Part shown: positions 7,341 through 15,274 of the stretch, one piece after another | Position numbering within the stretch: position 1 is the first letter of the stretch | Layout: the number at the start of each line of letters is the position of its first letter | Source of the DNA: Alphaproteobacteria bacterium | GTDB taxonomy: Bacteria; Pseudomonadota; Alphaproteobacteria; UBA828 | Length of the DNA: 19,197 nucleotides | Assembly: GCA_029937205.1 (NCBI GenBank) | Contig: JAPYQV010000007.1 | Span: 1 to 19,197 of the forward strand | Direction: 5' to 3' | The notes under the pieces: generated by a model | What the model was told of the DNA's origin: nothing | The model's database searches: none | What the model saw: only the letters and a program-made list of their open reading frames with translations | Position numbers and translations under genes: made by a program

Positions 7341-8102
7341 ATGCTGCAATATTATAACGACCTGCCCTATACCGTGGCTGTGGTAGGCGCCGGCAGCGGC
7401 ATAGGCAAGGCGACAGCGGAGCTGATCGGCGCCATGGATGTTTCCGTCGGCTGCCTGGACAAGAATGGCGACGCGGCCGAAGACACCGCCCGGACCATTG
7501 AAAGTGCTGGCGGCAAGGCCTGCTCTTACGCCATGGAAGTGACTGACCCGGCGAGCGCCAAAAGCGCCCTCGACCATGTCGAAGACATTCTCGGATCCAT
7601 CTCGGGCCTGGTGAATTGCGCCGGCATTACCGGCAAGACCGCGGTCCTCGGCGCCGATGTGGATTTGGATGATTTCGACCAGGTGCATAATATTAATCTC
7701 CGCGGCGCGCTGGTCGTCTCCCAGGCGGTGCTGCCCGGCATGCTGACGCGCGGCTATGGCCGCCTGCTGCATGTTGCCTCGATTTCCGGCAAGGAAGGCA
7801 ATTCCGGCATGTTGGCCTATTCGACATCCAAGGCTGGGCTGATCGGCATGGTCAAGGTGCTCGGCAAGGACTATGCCGAGAGCGGCGTCACCATCAACGC
7901 CATCGCGCCGGCCGTGGTACGCACGCCGATGGTGGATGTTCTGCCGGATGAAACGGTCAGCTATATGACCGATAAGATCCCCATGAAACGCTGTTGCGAG
8001 CTTAGCGAAGTGGCGCAACTGATCGCCTGGACCGTCTCGCCGGCGTGCAGCTTCAATACCGGTTATGTCTTCGATATGACCGGCGGGCGCGCGACCTATT
8101 AG
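7341..8102 (+). CDS. Short-chain dehydrogenase/reductase (FabG-like, probably NAD-dependent)
   Basis: 253 aa from the ATG at 7341. This start was preferred over an in-frame upstream ATG (7284, inside the dehalogenase gene) because GGAG lies about 7 nt before it. The classical SDR layout is complete: cofactor loop GAGSGIG (16-22), NCAG at 92-95, Asn119, Ser147, and YSTSK with Tyr160 and Lys164. Asp40 at the end of the second strand (GCLDKN) favours NAD(H) over NADP(H), by the known SDR rule. The substrate is not predictable. Its place 38 bp after the dehalogenase suggests it may oxidise the alcohol product, but this is inference. Its stop is only 8 bp from the stop of the convergent TPR/POTRA gene. 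Confidence 0.9.
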   Translation: MLQYYNDLPYTVAVVGAGSGIGKATAELIGAMDVSVGCLDKNGDAAEDTARTIESAGGKACSYAMEVTDPASAKSALDHVEDILGSISGLVNCAGITGKTAVLGADVDLDDFDQVHNINLRGALVVSQAVLPGMLTRGYGRLLHVASISGKEGNSGMLAYSTSKAGLIGMVKVLGKDYAESGVTINAIAPAVVRTPMVDVLPDETVSYMTDKIPMKRCCELSEVAQLIAWTVSPACSFNTGYVFDMTGGRATY

Positions 8103-8110
8103 CGCCGGGT

Positions 8111-9694
8111 TCAATCGACAAGGATGATATTGCCGATCAGGCTCTCTTCGATGCGGATGGTCGCGATGCCGCTTTGAATCGACTGGGAGGGAACGACGGC
8201 GGTGGTTGCGGCATAGCGCCGGGTGATGGCATGGGAAATGCTATAGAGATCGGCCACTGAAACTTCCGTACCGATATAGCCGCGATATATCGACAGCAAT
8301 TCGCGGGCCGAATAGATCGACGAACCATTGACGATCACGCCGGCCAAATCAAAGCGCATCTCGGCCGCTTCTCCTTGCGGTACCGTGTCCGAAGTCGAAG
8401 CATCGGTTTCTTGCGGAATATCCAGCGCAGCGTCGATTTTGGCCCATTCGGATTCCTCGTCGCGCGCCGCATCGGTTTCGCTTGAATCCGACACCAGCGG
8501 TATATTTTCCATCTCGGGCTCGGGCTCCAAGGCGGCGACCACCGTTTCGACCTCCGGCACCTCCTGTACGGCGGACTGCGCCACCTCCGGCTCAGCAATT
8601 ACTTCTTCAGCAGCTATTGCCGTCTCGGAAGCTTGTTCCGATTCCGGAACAACGACAACAATTCCCACTTCTTCCGGTTCAACAATAATCTCCGGCGCGG
8701 TGACCACGGTCTCGCGGGCCTCTTCTGGTTCGGGAGCCTCGACAACAATCTCAACCTCTTCCGGTTCGACAACAATCTCCACCGCAGCGACCACAATCTC
8801 AGGGACCTCCTCCGGTTCCGAAGCCTCGACAACAATCTCAACCTCTTCCGGTTCGGTAACCGCCGTGTCCACGGTCTCCTCAACGAACTCGCCCACGGCG
8901 ACTTCATCCTGAACAATTTCGGGCTCGACGGCGGCAACTTCCACCGCATCCGCTACCTCTTCCGTCACTTCCGCTGTAGCCACCTCCGTGGCCGGCGACC
9001 CCTCTGCCACGTCGTCGGCTTCCAGACGCGATGCCAGTTTCGGCATGACGGCGCCGAAACTGCGCCCCTGTGCGGCAAACAGTTCCGCCACATTGTTGAA
9101 CAGGACAGCGCTGGTTAACGGATGCACGCGCTCAATCTCGGCCAGGATTCCGAGGGCACGGCGATACAGCGGCTCGGCTTCGGCGAATCTCGCTTCGAGA
9201 TAATAGAGCTGCGCCAAATCGTTCAGACTGACGGCCACCGCCATGTGATTGGGGCCAAATTCCTGCTCCTTGATCTTAATCGTCCTGAGATAAAGCGTTT
9301 CCGCCTCATCGTAACGGCCCTGCCAGCGATACAGTTTGGCGAGTTTTCCCACCAATACGGCGGTGGTCCGGTGACCCTGCCCCAAAGATCGCTCCGCCGA
9401 TTTTACGGCTTCCACCATCAGTGGCTCGGCCAGACCAAGATGGCCCATCTCAATATGAAGCTCGGCGACATTGGCATAGAGAACGGCCGACGTCGGGTGA
9501 TTGTCACCAAACTCGCTTTTATGTAACTCGATGAGCTCAAGCGCGAACGGCAACGCCTCTTGAAATTTACCCTGCGAATAGTTGGTGGCGTAGAGGTTAC
9601 AATTGTACAACAGCGCGTCCGATTGCGCCCAACCTGCGACCGGAGCCAGCATGAATGCCGCCACCACCGCCACGGCCCATTTTTTGGCTTTCAT
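8111..9694 (-). CDS. Secreted TPR protein with acidic repeat linker and C-terminal POTRA_2-like domain
   Basis: 527 aa from the ATG at 9694, chosen because GGGAG (9707-9703) lies 8 nt before it; a GTG three codons upstream is less well placed. Residues 1-23 are a signal peptide (basic start, hydrophobic core, GWA before the likely cut). Residues about 46-210 are 42-residue TPRs of the kinesin-light-chain/TPR_12 type (LAQLYYLEARFAEAEPLYRR is a clear unit). Residues about 225-440 are a Glu/Val/Ala-rich linker containing three tandem 29-residue repeats (281-367). Residues about 447-527 resemble the POTRA_2 domain of TpsB/ShlB/FhaC transporters: LAGVIVNGSSIYSARELL, then VVPSQSIQSGIATIRIEES. TpsB proteins carry POTRA before a beta-barrel; here the protein ends at the POTRA. 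Inference: a periplasmic scaffold of unknown role. It follows folC with a 56-bp gap and has its own likely promoter. Confidence 0.75.
   Translation of the reverse strand: MKAKKWAVAVVAAFMLAPVAGWAQSDALLYNCNLYATNYSQGKFQEALPFALELIELHKSEFGDNHPTSAVLYANVAELHIEMGHLGLAEPLMVEAVKSAERSLGQGHRTTAVLVGKLAKLYRWQGRYDEAETLYLRTIKIKEQEFGPNHMAVAVSLNDLAQLYYLEARFAEAEPLYRRALGILAEIERVHPLTSAVLFNNVAELFAAQGRSFGAVMPKLASRLEADDVAEGSPATEVATAEVTEEVADAVEVAAVEPEIVQDEVAVGEFVEETVDTAVTEPEEVEIVVEASEPEEVPEIVVAAVEIVVEPEEVEIVVEAPEPEEARETVVTAPEIIVEPEEVGIVVVVPESEQASETAIAAEEVIAEPEVAQSAVQEVPEVETVVAALEPEPEMENIPLVSDSSETDAARDEESEWAKIDAALDIPQETDASTSDTVPQGEAAEMRFDLAGVIVNGSSIYSARELLSIYRGYIGTEVSVADLYSISHAITRRYAATTAVVPSQSIQSGIATIRIEESLIGNIILVD
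8594..8854 (-). repeat. Three tandem 87-bp (29-residue) coding repeats
   Basis: Within the TPR/POTRA gene, three units of 29 residues follow each other without a gap. The first two begin EPEEVEIVVEA and the third EPEEVGIVVVV. The first two are closest in sequence and the third is diverged. A partial fourth start (EPEVAQSAV) follows. The repeats make the linker strongly acidic and rich in valine. Confidence 0.85.
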
Positions 9695-9718
9695 GATTCT
9701 CACTCCCGTGCCATCCCC

Positions 9719-9747
9719 ATAAAAAACCTCACGGCGGGCCGCGTCAA
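9719..9747 (-). promoter_or_regulatory. Candidate promoter of the TPR/POTRA gene
   Basis: On the minus strand TTGACG (9747-9742, 5 of 6 to the -35 consensus) is followed after exactly 17 bp by TTTTAT (9724-9719, 4 of 6 to the -10 consensus). It starts 3 bp after the folC stop and leaves a leader of under 20 nt that includes the GGGAG ribosome site. This suggests the gene is transcribed separately from folC. A small CGG/CCG hairpin before a T6 run overlaps it and could also be a weak terminator. Confidence 0.45.
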
Positions 9748-9750
9748 CAT

Positions 9751-11061
9751 TTAGGCACCTGAACGTGATGATTCAGCGCCCGATTTGAAGTGTGCCAGCA
9801 CATGGCCGACCAGATAGAGCGAGCCGCAAATGAGGATACGCGCCGCATCGGCGTGGGATGAAATGCGCTCGATCGCCGCTTCGACATTAACCGCCGGTTG
9901 GTTTGCCAGACCAAGGCCCGCCGCGGCCTGACAAATCTCTTCCGGCGCCAAACTGGCGGGCTCACCCGGGACGGCAACCCCGGTCAGGCTTGCCGCCAAG
10001 GGTACCAGCGGACGCAGGAACGCTTCCGGCGCTTTGCTGTTGATCATGCCGACAATGAGATGCAACGGCTTATCGGCCCACACCCGCGCCGTCGCCAATG
10101 CCTCGCCCGCCGCCGCATTGTGGCCGCCATCGAGCCAAAGCTCCCAGCCTGCCGCCAATTGAGGCATGGAGATTTGCTGCAGGCGGCCGGGCCAGCGGGC
10201 GCCCCGGAGACCCTCGGCAATCGCCGCGAGCGGCAAGGCGCCCGCCTCAAGCGCCTCCACCCCGGCGATGACAATGCCCGCATTGCCGATTTGATGCGCG
10301 CCGGCAAGAGCAGGCAGCGGAAAGCGCGAACCGCCGGCGGGTCCTTCATAATAGAGCGTGTCGCCATCGCGGCGGGCATCCCATTCTATGCCCTGGCGCA
10401 GAAGCGGCGTATCCAACGCGGCGGCGCGGGCTTCGATCGCAGCCATCGCCGCCGGCAACTGCGCGCCGATCACGGCGCGAACGCCGGATTTCAGAATACC
10501 GGCCTTCTCGCCGGCAATGCCGGCAAGGCTATCGCCGAGATATTGAGTATGATCGATGGAGACCGGCGTGATGACCGAGAGCGCCGGTTGAGCCACCACA
10601 TTGGTGGCATCAAGCCGCCCGCCCAAGCCAACTTCGAGGACAAGAATATCGGCCGCGCTGCGCTCGAAAGCGAGAAAGGCGGCGGCGGTAGTGATTTCAA
10701 AAAAGGTGATGGGCGCGCCTTCATTGGCGGCTTCGCATTCGCCGAGCAGGGCGGACAGATGCGCTTCGTCGATCGCCTGGCCACCAAGCCGGATGCGCTC
10801 GTTAAAATGCACCAGATGGGGCGAAATATAGGAATCGACACGCCGGCCGCCGGCGCTGAGCATGGCGTCGAAATAGGCCAGTGTGCTGCCTTTGCCGTTG
10901 GTTCCGGCGATATGAATGACCGGCGGCAAGCGGGTTTCCGGATTGCCCAATTTTTTCAGCAGCCGTTCCATACGGCCGAGGGAGAGGTCGATCAGCTTGG
11001 GATGGAGTTGCTGCAATCGAGCGAGAATATGGTCGCTCGGTTGCGCCGGTTTGCCCATCAT
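9751..11061 (-). CDS. folC: Bifunctional folylpolyglutamate synthase/dihydrofolate synthase
   Basis: 436 aa from the ATG at 11061. It adds glutamate to dihydropteroate and to reduced folates using ATP. The P-loop HIAGTNGKGST is at about residues 50-60, followed by SYISPHLVHFNERI, FEITTAAAFLAFE, LEVGLGGRLDATNVV and SIDHTQYLG, all Mur-ligase/FolC family blocks in order. An in-frame TTG at 11130 would overlap accD and add 23 residues without family character, so the first ATG (of two adjacent) is preferred; the ribosome site is poor for both. The accD stop is 31 bp upstream, and accD-folC adjacency is usual in proteobacteria, tying fatty-acid and folate supply to the same transcript as the trp genes. 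Confidence 0.95.
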   Translation of the reverse strand: MMGKPAQPSDHILARLQQLHPKLIDLSLGRMERLLKKLGNPETRLPPVIHIAGTNGKGSTLAYFDAMLSAGGRRVDSYISPHLVHFNERIRLGGQAIDEAHLSALLGECEAANEGAPITFFEITTAAAFLAFERSAADILVLEVGLGGRLDATNVVAQPALSVITPVSIDHTQYLGDSLAGIAGEKAGILKSGVRAVIGAQLPAAMAAIEARAAALDTPLLRQGIEWDARRDGDTLYYEGPAGGSRFPLPALAGAHQIGNAGIVIAGVEALEAGALPLAAIAEGLRGARWPGRLQQISMPQLAAGWELWLDGGHNAAAGEALATARVWADKPLHLIVGMINSKAPEAFLRPLVPLAASLTGVAVPGEPASLAPEEICQAAAGLGLANQPAVNVEAAIERISSHADAARILICGSLYLVGHVLAHFKSGAESSRSGA

Positions 11062-11092
11062 GCCGGGATGCGCCAGCTCAAAGCCGCTTCTG

Positions 11093-11989
11093 TCAGGATG
11101 CAGGAGTCGCCGGCTGGGCCAGCTCGACAATTTGGGCGGGCGCGCTGGTGTTGCGCAACAGGGATATTGTCCTGGCCAAGGTGTCGCGCAGATCGTGGCG
11201 CTTCACCACCATGTCGATCATGCCGTGCTCGAGAAGGTGTTCGGAACGCTGAAATCCTTCCGGCAGTTTCTCGCGGATCGTATCCTCAATCACCCGGGCA
11301 CCGGCAAAGCCGATCACCGCACCGGGCTCGGCAATGGCGATATCGCCCAACATGGCAAAAGACGCCGTCACGCCGCCGGTGGTCGGATGGGTGAGGACGA
11401 CGATATAGGGCAGGTGCGCTTCTTTCAGCTCATCCACCGCGATGGTGGTACGCGCCATTTGCATGAGCGACAAGGTGCCCTCCTGCATACGCGCGCCGCC
11501 CGACGCCGGAACGACGATAAACGAGGAATCCTGCAGCACCGCAAGGCGCACGCCGGCGAGCAGCGCCTCGCCCACCGCCACGCCCATGGAGCCGCCGAGA
11601 AAGGCAAAATCGAATGCCGCGATGACAACGGGATTACCGCCGATCGTGCCGTGCGCGACGATAACGGCATCCTGATTGGCCTCGCTGCGCGCGTCCCTCA
11701 GACGATCGGCATAGCGCTTGCGGTCGCGAAAACGCAGCGGGTCGTTCGCCACCTCAGGCAATTCAATGGTTTGATACGCGCCGTCATCGAACAGATAAGA
11801 CAGGCGCTTTTTAGCGTCCAGGCGTAAATGGTGATCGCAGTGCGGGCAAACCCGCTGGTTGTTTTCAAGTTCGCGGTGGAAAATCATCTGCTCGCAATTG
11901 GGGCATTTTTCCCACAGATCCTCCGGGATATCGTCCTTGCGAAAGAGGCCGCGCACTTTGGGGCGGGCGAAGCGATCAAGCCAACTCAT
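11093..11989 (-). CDS. accD: Acetyl-CoA carboxylase carboxyltransferase subunit beta
   Basis: 298 aa. It is the beta half of the carboxyltransferase that makes malonyl-CoA for fatty acid synthesis, partner of AccA, in the cytosol. The four-cysteine zinc ribbon is intact: Cys29 and Cys32 (CPNC), Cys48 and Cys51 (CPHC). The crotonase-like core follows, with [12 protein letters not shown] and [11 protein letters not shown] (oxyanion region) and [16 protein letters not shown]. The start codon overlaps the trpA stop as ATGA (11989-11986), so translation is probably coupled to trpA. Length and domain order are normal. Confidence 0.97.
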   Translation of the reverse strand: MSWLDRFARPKVRGLFRKDDIPEDLWEKCPNCEQMIFHRELENNQRVCPHCDHHLRLDAKKRLSYLFDDGAYQTIELPEVANDPLRFRDRKRYADRLRDARSEANQDAVIVAHGTIGGNPVVIAAFDFAFLGGSMGVAVGEALLAGVRLAVLQDSSFIVVPASGGARMQEGTLSLMQMARTTIAVDELKEAHLPYIVVLTHPTTGGVTASFAMLGDIAIAEPGAVIGFAGARVIEDTIREKLPEGFQRSEHLLEHGMIDMVVKRHDLRDTLARTISLLRNTSAPAQIVELAQPATPAS

Positions 11990-12825
11990 GTTGCAGCTTC
12001 CCTTTTGCTTTGGCGCACGCCGGCGCTTAATTCGCGCACCAGCTTGAGCGCCGCATCGACCGTTTGCGGCGTTCCCCTGCCGCCATCGTCCAGCGAATCT
12101 TGGATGGCGGAGATTATAGCAGAACCGACCACTGCCGCGTCAGCCACACGCGCCACGTCGCCCGCCTGGTCCGGCGTCTTGATGCCGAAGCCGACCGCGA
12201 TGGGCAGATCCGTGTGGCGGCGCAGCCGCGCCACCGCCGCATCGATAGAGCTGGCGGTTGCGGCACCGGCGCCGGTGATGCCGGTGATGGAGATGTAGTA
12301 GACGAAGCCCGAACTGTTCTCGAGCACGCGCTTGAGGCGTACATCATCGGTTGTCGGTGCGGTTAAGCGGATGAAGGCAAGGCCCGCCTCTAACGCCGGC
12401 AGGCAGAGCTCGGCATCTTCCTCCGGCGGCAAATCGACGATGATCAATCCATCGAGGCCGGCATCCAGGGCGTCGCGCAGAAAGCGTTCGACGCCGTAAA
12501 TGTAGATTGGATTGTAATAACCCATGAGTATCAACGGCGTTTCGCCGTCTTCTTCGCGAAAGCGCCGCACCAGGCCGAGGGTTTTCTTCAGGGTGATGCC
12601 GGCCTTGAGCGCGCGCTGGCCGGCGACCTGAATAACTGGGCCGTCGGCCATGGGATCGGTGAACGGCGAGCCGATTTCGATGATGTCGGCGCCGGCGGCG
12701 GGCAGGTCGCGCAAGATCTCGAACGAGGTTTCAATATCCGGATCACCCATCATGGTGAAAGTGATCAGGCCGCTCCGCCCTTCCGATTTCAGCGCCTGGA
12801 ATCGCCGATCGATGCGCTGGCTCAT
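11986..12825 (-). CDS. trpA: Tryptophan synthase alpha subunit
   Basis: 279 aa from the ATG at 12825. An upstream in-frame start at 12882 would run 57 bp into trpB and add residues without TrpA character, so it was rejected. TrpA cleaves indole-3-glycerol phosphate to indole and glyceraldehyde 3-phosphate and passes indole to TrpB through a tunnel. The catalytic pair is present: Glu50 in DIIEIGSPF and Asp61 in DPMADGP. The phosphate-binding [10 protein letters not shown] and VGSAII stretches are also seen. Its start overlaps the trpB stop as ATGA (12825-12822) and its stop overlaps the accD start in the same way. Confidence 0.97.
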   Translation of the reverse strand: MSQRIDRRFQALKSEGRSGLITFTMMGDPDIETSFEILRDLPAAGADIIEIGSPFTDPMADGPVIQVAGQRALKAGITLKKTLGLVRRFREEDGETPLILMGYYNPIYIYGVERFLRDALDAGLDGLIIVDLPPEEDAELCLPALEAGLAFIRLTAPTTDDVRLKRVLENSSGFVYYISITGITGAGAATASSIDAAVARLRRHTDLPIAVGFGIKTPDQAGDVARVADAAVVGSAIISAIQDSLDDGGRGTPQTVDAALKLVRELSAGVRQSKREAAT

Positions 12826-14033
12826 ATTTCCGTCTCCAGCGCTTCGGCGACCGTGAAGATATCCTTGTCGCCACGCCCGCACATATTCATCACGATGAGA
12901 TGGTCTTTCGGCAAGGTGGGCGCGATCTTGCCGACATAGGCCACGGCATGGGCCGGTTCCAACGCCGGAATAATGCCCTCAAGTTTGGAACAAAGCTGAA
13001 AGGCTTCGAGCGCTTCGCCGTCGGTGATCGGCTCATAATCGACACGCCCGGCTTCCTTGAGCCAAGAATGTTCCGGTCCGATACCGGGATAATCGAGGCC
13101 GGCGGAGATCGAGTGGGCTTCGTTTATCTGGCCATCTTCGTCTTGCAATAGATAGGTGCGGTTGCCGTGCAAAACACCGGGACTGCCGGCGTTGAGCGAA
13201 GCGGCGTGCTGGCCGGTCTCGATGCCATGCCCGGCCGCCTCGACGCCGACCATGGCAACGCCTTCATCGTCGAGGAAGGGATGAAACAGGCCAATCGCGT
13301 TGGAGCCGCCGCCAACACTGGCGATCAGGGTATCAGGCAGACGCTTCTCGGCTTCCAGGATTTGCTGGCGAACCTCCTCACCGATGATGCATTGAAAGTC
13401 GCGCACCATCTCCGGATAGGGATGCGGGCCGGCGGCGGTGCCGATCAAATAATAGGTCGATTCCACATTGGTGACCCAATCACGCAGCGCCTCGTTCATG
13501 GCATCTTTCAACGTCATCGAGCCGGAAGTGACGGGAATCACTTCCGCGCCGAGCAGCTTCATGCGGAAGACATTTGGCTTTTGCCGCTCGATATCGACCT
13601 CGCCCATATAGACCGTGCACGGCAGATCAAACAGCGCACACACGGTTGCCGTGGCGACACCATGCTGGCCGGCACCGGTCTCGGCGATAATGCGCTTCTT
13701 GCCCATGCGCCGGGCGAGCAAAATTTGGCCGATGCAATTGTTGATCTTATGGGCGCCGGTGTGGTTAAGCTCATCGCGCTTGAAATAGACCTTGGCACCG
13801 CCCCAATGTTTGCTCAGGCGCTCGGCATAATAAAGCGGACTTGGCCGGCCAACATAGTGCTTGAGCCAATAATCCATTTCGGCGGCGAAGGCGGTATCGA
13901 CTTTCGCCGCTTCCCAGGCTGCCTCGAGATCGAGAATGAGCGGCATCAGGGTTTCGGCGACGTAGCGCCCGCCGAAATTACCGAAATGGCCGTCTTTATC
14001 CGGCCCGACGCGATATGAGTTGGCTGTGGTCAT
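12822..14033 (-). CDS. trpB: Tryptophan synthase beta subunit
   Basis: 403 aa. The PLP enzyme that condenses indole with serine to give tryptophan. The PLP lysine is Lys96 in HTGAHKINN; the phosphate-binding glycine loop GGGSNAIG and the substrate loop [10 protein letters not shown] are intact. [20 protein letters not shown] near the N-terminus is the typical TrpB1 (TrpA-dependent) start. A GGACAGAAG ribosome site directly precedes the ATG. The trpF stop is 12 bp upstream and trpA follows with an ATGA overlap, so alpha and beta chains are likely made in equal amounts. Confidence 0.98.
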   Translation of the reverse strand: MTTANSYRVGPDKDGHFGNFGGRYVAETLMPLILDLEAAWEAAKVDTAFAAEMDYWLKHYVGRPSPLYYAERLSKHWGGAKVYFKRDELNHTGAHKINNCIGQILLARRMGKKRIIAETGAGQHGVATATVCALFDLPCTVYMGEVDIERQKPNVFRMKLLGAEVIPVTSGSMTLKDAMNEALRDWVTNVESTYYLIGTAAGPHPYPEMVRDFQCIIGEEVRQQILEAEKRLPDTLIASVGGGSNAIGLFHPFLDDEGVAMVGVEAAGHGIETGQHAASLNAGSPGVLHGNRTYLLQDEDGQINEAHSISAGLDYPGIGPEHSWLKEAGRVDYEPITDGEALEAFQLCSKLEGIIPALEPAHAVAYVGKIAPTLPKDHLIVMNMCGRGDKDIFTVAEALETEI

Positions 14034-14045
14034 CTTCTGTCCGAG

Positions 14046-14717
14046 TTAAATATTGCCCAGCTTTAGCCCGGCGCCAAGGGCAAGAAATTGGCGCACGAGT
14101 TCGGGATCTTTTTCCCCCGGCGCCGCTTCGACACCGGAAGAAACATCCACGGCCACGGCGCCCGATATCCTAACCGCTTTGGCCAAATTGTCGATATCAA
14201 GCCCGCCGGAAAGCAGCCACGGCAGGCCCGCCGCCGGTTGCGGCGCATCGGCCAGCATGCGCCAATCAAAGGCCAGGGCATTGCCGCCGGGGAGGGCGCC
14301 GGCAAGACTCTTGGGCGCTTTGGCATCGAACAATATCCAATCGGCGACAGCGTGATAGGGCCGCGCCGCATCGCTATCGCCCGGCGCCGCCAGTTTGATC
14401 GCCTTGATGATGCCGGCGCCGGTGCGGTGCTTGATCTCTGCCGCACGATCCACACTCTCGCTGCCGTGCAGTTGGATGAAATCCAAATCGAGAGCGGCCA
14501 TCACCTTATCCAACAACGCATCGTCGGGATCGACAAATACGCCGACCCGCGCAATCTCCGCCGGCACGGGTGCTGCGAGCTCGGCCACCTGCTCTACGGA
14601 GACACAGCGAGGCGACGGTGGGTAGAACACGAAGCCAATAAAGCGCGCCCGGCCGGCCACCGCTGCCGCAACGGCAGCGGCATCGCTCAGGCCGCAAATT
14701 TTCATGCTCAGGCTCAT
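14046..14717 (-). CDS. trpF: Phosphoribosylanthranilate isomerase
   Basis: 223 aa from the ATG at 14717, which has GGA about 7-9 nt upstream. The reading frame is open further upstream into the spacer, but that extension has no TrpF character. TrpF isomerises N-(5-phosphoribosyl)anthranilate in tryptophan synthesis; a TIM barrel. MKICGL near the N-terminus carries the general-base cysteine (Cys8), WILFDAK carries the general-acid aspartate (Asp131), and the phosphate sites LLSGGLD and DVSSGVE are present. It heads the tightly packed trpF-trpB-trpA-accD set. The 186-bp spacer before it contains a repeat element and a strong hairpin. Confidence 0.96.
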   Translation of the reverse strand: MSLSMKICGLSDAAAVAAAVAGRARFIGFVFYPPSPRCVSVEQVAELAAPVPAEIARVGVFVDPDDALLDKVMAALDLDFIQLHGSESVDRAAEIKHRTGAGIIKAIKLAAPGDSDAARPYHAVADWILFDAKAPKSLAGALPGGNALAFDWRMLADAPQPAAGLPWLLSGGLDIDNLAKAVRISGAVAVDVSSGVEAAPGEKDPELVRQFLALGAGLKLGNI

Positions 14718-14740
14718 TCGGAATTCCACTTGGTTCGCCG

Positions 14741-14770
14741 CGTCGAAGCGCGCTCGGCGCTTCTTCGACG
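14741..14770 (-). other. Strong hairpin in the trpF leader
   Basis: A perfect 8-bp stem, CGTCGAAG (14741-14748) with CTTCGACG (14763-14770), can be extended inside by CGC/GCG across a small bulge. It lies 24 bp before the trpF start. It has no T-run after it, so it is not a classical terminator. It may shield or pause the mRNA ahead of trpF; no function can be assigned. Confidence 0.5.
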
Positions 14771-14800
14771 ATCCGGCGGGCCACGTCAAGAACTTCGCGT

Positions 14801-14908
14801 CCTAGAGCAGTTCACATTCGCATGCGCTCACGCGAACTTCTCTAGCTCTTTGAAATTGAAGCAAATCGTCGTCGCAGGTGATTCCACCTGCTCGGGATTT
14901 GCTCTAGG
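14801..14908. repeat. 108-bp element with perfect 9-bp terminal inverted repeats (MITE/REP-like)
   Basis: The ends are CCTAGAGCA (14801-14809) and TGCTCTAGG (14900-14908), exact inverted copies. Inside, a nested hairpin is formed by AGCAAATC (14860-14867) with GATTTGCT (14896-14903), enclosing GCAGGTG (14874-14880) with CACCTGC (14885-14891). The other half has an imperfect hairpin with TTCGC (14817-14821) and GCGAA (14832-14836), and a further CTCTAG copy lies in the middle (14840-14845). Short elements bounded by CTAGAGCA/TGCTCTAG are, as I recall, dispersed in alphaproteobacterial genomes, but the copy number here cannot be seen from one window. One end overlaps the stop codon of the LapA-like gene. 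There is no transposase. Confidence 0.65.
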
Positions 14909-15266
14909 CGGCGTCTCCGGGCGGGGCAATGCGGTTTTGCCCGGCTTCGGGCTGGCCCGGCAGAGCGTTCTTGTTCGACGCATCGTCGAGGCGCTGGCGC
15001 AATGTGGAGATCTCTCGTTCCAACGCGCGCACATGGCGCCGGCTGCGCCGCGCTTCGCTGCGCCAGCGATGATCGAACAACCAACGGATGACGGCACCCA
15101 GGATAAAACCGAAAGCGAGCGCGCCGATAACCGCAGCCCAGAGCGGTATATCCAATTCATAGGGCAGGGGATCGAAGTGAACGCCCACCGCCGTGCGGTT
15201 GGCGATGGCAAAAGCGATGACGATAAAGGCCACCGGAATCGCAATTATCCAGCCGATAAATCTCAC
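14904..15266 (-). CDS. LapA/DUF1049-family small membrane protein
   Basis: 120 aa from a GTG at 15266 with a good GAAGGAAAC ribosome site. There are two membrane helices (about residues 3-22 and 41-65), then a basic stretch and a likely coiled coil (about 68-95: RRHVRALEREISTLRQRL), and a Pro/Gly-rich tail. This matches the LapA (lipopolysaccharide assembly protein A) domain family, which in enterobacteria works with LapB in controlling LPS synthesis; in alphaproteobacteria the role is less clear. The position directly after ihfB is typical. The stop codon TAG lies inside the terminal inverted repeat of the element at 14801-14908, so the last residues may have been reset by its insertion. Confidence 0.82.
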   Translation of the reverse strand: MRFIGWIIAIPVAFIVIAFAIANRTAVGVHFDPLPYELDIPLWAAVIGALAFGFILGAVIRWLFDHRWRSEARRSRRHVRALEREISTLRQRLDDASNKNALPGQPEAGQNRIAPPGDAA

Positions 15267-15274
15267 GCCGTTTC

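Noticed and set aside
11062..11130. TTG start of FolC overlapping accD
   Set aside because: The added 23 residues do not resemble FolC, and two ATG codons are available at the expected place.
9898..11394. A 498-codon open frame on the plus strand opposite folC and accD
   Set aside because: Same reason: antisense shadow of two conserved genes with intact motifs, with no recognisable domain.
12826..12882. N-terminal extension of TrpA
   Set aside because: The extra residues lie inside trpB and lack family character; the ATG at 12825 forms an ATGA overlap with the trpB stop and gives normal length.
14718..14789. Upstream extension of TrpF
   Set aside because: It runs through the hairpin region with a Lys/Arg-rich sequence unlike TrpF; the MSLSMKICG start fits the family.
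14771..14800. TTGACG in the trpF leader as a -35 box
   Set aside because: No -10-like hexamer lies 16-18 bp downstream.
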